Assembly (NCBI RefSeq): GCF_003590095.1
Contig: NC_039493.1
Coordinates: forward strand, 558,001 to 622,000
Direction of reading: 5' to 3'
Source: Trichoplusia ni
Lineage: Eukaryota > Arthropoda > Insecta > Lepidoptera > Noctuidae
Length of the DNA: 64,000 nucleotides
The position numbers and the translations under genes are program-made. The notes below the pieces were generated by a model. It was not told where the DNA came from and made no database searches. It was given only the letters and a program-made list of their open reading frames with translations. Every line of letters starts with the position of its first letter. The stretch's first letter is position 1. This document shows positions 61,231 to 64,000 of this stretch, piece by piece.

Positions 61231-61625
61231 AACCATTCGTCAGACTCTCCAGGTTGGTTTAACAATCCAAAATAATAGATGAAATATTATTTTATTTTAT
61301 TAAACGCAAATAGTAGCTGTGTGATTCCAAAGTTCAATTAGATTTTGCGATTAATCGGTTATCATTAGGAATTCAATGATACCGACAATCGGTACAGTAG
61401 ACTTTGCCCCTTATTCAACATTTATCACCACATATCACCTCGACTGAGGATTACAAAAGTTTATTTTTAGGTAAAGACGATACCTTCAAAGTATATTTAG
61501 TTACAGAATTGATTGCAAACACGCTTACTACATTTTATGTTGCTATCATTTGCCCACAACTTGGTCTTCATGTATTTCTATTCTTGTTACGCGAAAAAAA
61601 AAAAATCTCAAATACTGCTGCATAA

Positions 61626-61685
61626 GCTCATGATTATTAAAGGTTGAGTACGCTACTAGTCGGACTATCCCAATATACGCGTAAC
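61626..61685 (-). repeat. CGACTAGT-family repeat, copy 6, inverted
   Basis: GCTCATGATTATTAAAGGTT, then CTACTAGTCGGACTATCC, then AATATACGCGTAAC is the family core in reverse, more diverged than the others. Confidence 0.6.
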
Positions 61686-61790
61686 TACCTAAACAGTTAT
61701 TAAAAAAAAACGCCTCTTAAGGCTTAGGATGAACAATACCAAATTTTATCAATATCTGTTTAACGATTAAGGTGTTACAGCGCAATAGAC

Positions 61791-61934
61791 TAAGGCCCGA
61801 TTTTTCAATCGTCAGATAACTTTTATCTGAGAAATAAATATGGCCGTTTGACATATTTTCTATACAAAAGCTGTCAAAACGTCAAACATATTCGTGGAAT
61901 AAAAGTTATCTGGCGATTTAAAAATCGGCCCTTA
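61791..61934. mobile_element. 140-bp MITE with TA target duplication
   Basis: The element spans 61793-61932 between TA dinucleotides (61791-61792 and 61933-61934). Terminal inverted repeats of 34 bases match at 31 positions, beginning AGGSCCGATTTTT and running through CAGATAACTTTTAT. Inner complementarity (GTTTGACATA against TATG-TTTGAC) makes nearly the whole element a foldback. The TA duplication points to a Tc1/mariner-type transposase as the mobilising source, which is inference. There is no coding capacity. Confidence 0.9.
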
Positions 61935-63424
61935 TAGACATAAATAATAATTATTTCAAAAGTCTATTTTAATATTAGTAGGGATCATATCGTTATTATC
62001 ATGTAAGGCTAGGTAAGGTAGAAATGTAGCCTCAAGTGCAATTTATCATTACTGCATTAAAACCGGCAGTATTAAGATAAAAAAGCATAATCTAAGAAAT
62101 GAATTAATCATAATATTGATATACTATTAATCGTCAGTAAGTCGACTTGTGTCAATTAAATGCTAATTTGAAATCATTAGGTCCTTCCAGTTATTTATTA
62201 CCTCTACACGATAATTGTGTGAAAATTAATAAAAAGACAGATCAATGGCAATGTATTTATAAAATCAGGTTATTAAAAGGTATATTTATTCACTTATCTA
62301 CAATCTTTTGTGTTCTTTATGTAATCAGTAAATTAAATGATGAAAAGAAAAACATTACTAATCCTATTATTGTTGGTGTGTGGAAGCAAGACGTCGATAC
62401 ATCCAGTGTATATTATTTAAAAGCCTCTAAGCTCTGATTTAATCACAACAAAATACAAAAAAAAACTTATAAAACTGATAATAGACATACAAAATCGTGT
62501 ATCAAAATCACTTTCAGAACTATAAAAAACTTTTAAATCAAGAATTACACTTCATTTATATAAACCGTTTACACTTCGCACCACAAAAAAGGTACACAGT
62601 TTTTATGGTTGCATTTGTTCGTACATTTGACCTGTAGTAGAGAACAGGGTTACGTTGACAAGGTCAAAACACAAAGGTGTAATGTTGTCATTTGTCAAAC
62701 TGTATCCAGAGATAATTACCTGTCAGTTCATACGATGGCGTATTAATGGATATAATTAAATGAGGGGACATAACATTGTTAATGAGGTAAGTTCCTGCCG
62801 GCTTTCTCTTAGTTTCATATTTTTCACATTAAAAAATAACATGTGCATAATTTTCTGATTTAGTTTTTTTTTTATCTGGGTGTTTTTTAGTAATTACTTA
62901 ATTATGTAATAGATTTGCATAATTATAATTCAGATAAACTCGCTAGGAATTTCAAAGATGCCTAATATCTTGTTTAATTATGCATAAATTTAATCACATG
63001 TTCTCGCAGTATTTTACACAAAGGATGTAATTTTCGTAACGAAAACGTTTAATCGTTAATTACAAAACGTTATCTAAACAATAATAATATGTTGGCCTTA
63101 TCCAAATAAATAGCCCTGTTCTAGGCGTGAATGAAAACAAAAATTAATTAGTTTTTATTTGTGTTCACTTCACCTTGGCCTCAAGTGTACACAACTACAC
63201 ATGATGTAGATTTTTTTATCTATTTATATTTCTTAGGCAATTAATGAGAGTTTTATTACGAGTAATTAGTTTCAGCACATAATTACGTATATTAATTATT
63301 AAATTATATCCAGTGATTGCTGCTTCAACTTCAATGAAAAAGTTTAAATGATTTATCGAAAGTTTAAAGTGAGTGCATGATATACATATTTTAATCGGTC
63401 TTTGATGTTGATTACTCCCCCCTT
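61935..63424. other. AT-rich stretch
   Basis: A 96-codon frame at 62147-62437 begins at TTG and has no domain. GAG/GTAAGT at 62784-62792 is a perfect donor-site word, just after the short string ATGAGGGGACATAACATTG, but no exon can be defined. Confidence 0.4.
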
Positions 63425-63545
63425 TAAAAAGCCTATGCGTACATCTAATGTGTCAGCAACCTCCATACCAAATTTCATCGACATCGGTTCAGTTGTTTGC
63501 GAGTGAAAAGTTAGCAAACATACTTTCGCATTTAGAATAGTGACG
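63425..63545 (+). mobile_element. Non-LTR-type repeat 3' end
   Basis: CCATACCAAATTTCATCGAC, then ATCGGTTCAGTTGTTTGCGAG, then AAACATACTTTCGCATTTAG is the familiar lepidopteran repeat ending that usually closes with TATAATATTAGTAGGAT. Here it stops at AGAATAGT. The body upstream is decayed. Confidence 0.75.
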
Positions 63546-63669
63546 GTATTCGCATTATTGCCAATACATTAAAACTTGGTGACAAGTCAATCACTAGTGC
63601 AGTGCCCTTTCACCTCGTCGAACCTAAATCCGTTAAGGTCACTATACTTACGCGTTCTGTTTGTTAACC

Positions 63670-63681
63670 GGCGCACGCGCA
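63670..63681. promoter_or_regulatory. NRF1/Ewg-like site
   Basis: GGCGCACGCGCA, the reverse complement of TGCGCGTGCGCC as found at 34748, sits in an isolated GC patch (AACCGGCGCACGCGCAG). Flanks are unrelated to the other sites. Confidence 0.4.
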
Positions 63682-64000
63682 GTAAGGAATGCTACGTTTT
63701 CTCTACGCATAGGATTTATGTGCTGTAAGATAAATGTGTATGCTATCAAATTACTAATGTGACATTTTGTTGAACTAAGAAGACTGACGTGTGACAATTT
63801 TAAATTCTCTTTTTTTTGTTTTCTGGGTTTTTTATTTCATTTCTCTTAATATTCAGGCTTGTGGTATCACTTACATTATAAACGATTTCGTGAGGATGTA
63901 TGGATATTTATTACTCGCTAAAGCTCATATGGTTTGACCACATACTTTGTGATTTTTTGCTGAGTTATCTGATACCCTAGATTTACTCAAAGGCTTCTCT

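Noticed and set aside
62759..62792. Short ATG-started exon ending at a perfect GAG/GTAAGT donor
   Set aside because: Only nine codons, no promoter or partner exon, and donor words of this quality occur by chance in 64 kb.
1..64000. CRISPR arrays, operons, prophage or plasmid features
   Set aside because: No regularly spaced direct repeats, no dense gene arrangement and no bacterial coding signal. All evidence points to an animal nuclear genome.
1..64000. Conserved insect microRNAs (let-7, miR-100, bantam, miR-193, iab-4 and others)
   Set aside because: Mature sequences recalled from memory were looked for by eye on the plus strand and in obvious hairpins. None was seen. This is not an exhaustive search.
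1..64000. Telomeric (TTAGG)n or satellite arrays
   Set aside because: Only isolated TTAGG words occur, with no tandem runs.

Overview
The window looks like nuclear DNA of a moth or butterfly (Lepidoptera). It is strongly AT-rich, has no operon-like gene packing, and carries many degraded transposon pieces of types familiar from lepidopteran genomes. These include elements opening with CCCGCGACTTCGTCC, 5'-truncated non-LTR retrotransposon tails encoding an (A/V)QQW C-terminus, tRNA-derived SINEs with A and B boxes, and a TA-flanked inverted-repeat MITE. The assignment to order rests on recognising these repeats. I cannot name a species.

I find no confident protein-coding gene. Nearly all open frames are under about 115 codons, lack recognisable domains, and often begin at non-ATG codons. 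One exception by length is a 218-codon ATG frame on the minus strand (20803-21459) with no recognisable domain. The window is best read as a long intergenic region or large intron(s). A short noncoding or coding exon could easily be hidden in it.

Layout: 1-7000 is mostly featureless AT-rich DNA with one GC-rich island (1.8-2.0 kb) and a tiny LINE insertion flanked by a target-site duplication (5.26 kb). From 7.7 to 8.5 kb there are two GC/CpG-rich islands. From 11 to 20 kb there are palindromic motifs, a minus-strand SINE, a perfect 21-bp hairpin, a duplicated GC-rich block and a 280-bp repeat. From 20.8 to 26 kb lie the long open frame with a near-perfect 27-bp hairpin inside it, several LINE tails, and NRF1-like palindromes. 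From 29 to 33 kb there is a nest of LINE tails in both orientations. From 33.7 to 41.3 kb several GC-rich blocks look like cis-regulatory DNA, and there is a G-quadruplex-like tract. From 42 to 52.6 kb there are four SINE-related copies, other repeats and a TATA box with a 27-codon frame. From 55 to 64 kb there are LINE tails, a CCAAT/CRE-like cluster, twin hairpins, a well-preserved MITE and a terminal repeat tail.

The main signals beyond routine repeat annotation are: recurrent YGCGC-R-YGCGC-type (NRF1/Ewg-like) palindromes in otherwise AT-rich DNA; a diverged duplication of a GC-rich block at 18.4 and 19.0 kb; miRNA-sized hairpins at 17.1, 21.1 and 61.2 kb; a six-copy short repeat family containing CGACTAGT; and an interspersed palindromic motif of about 50 bp. 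None of these can be called a new system from sequence alone.
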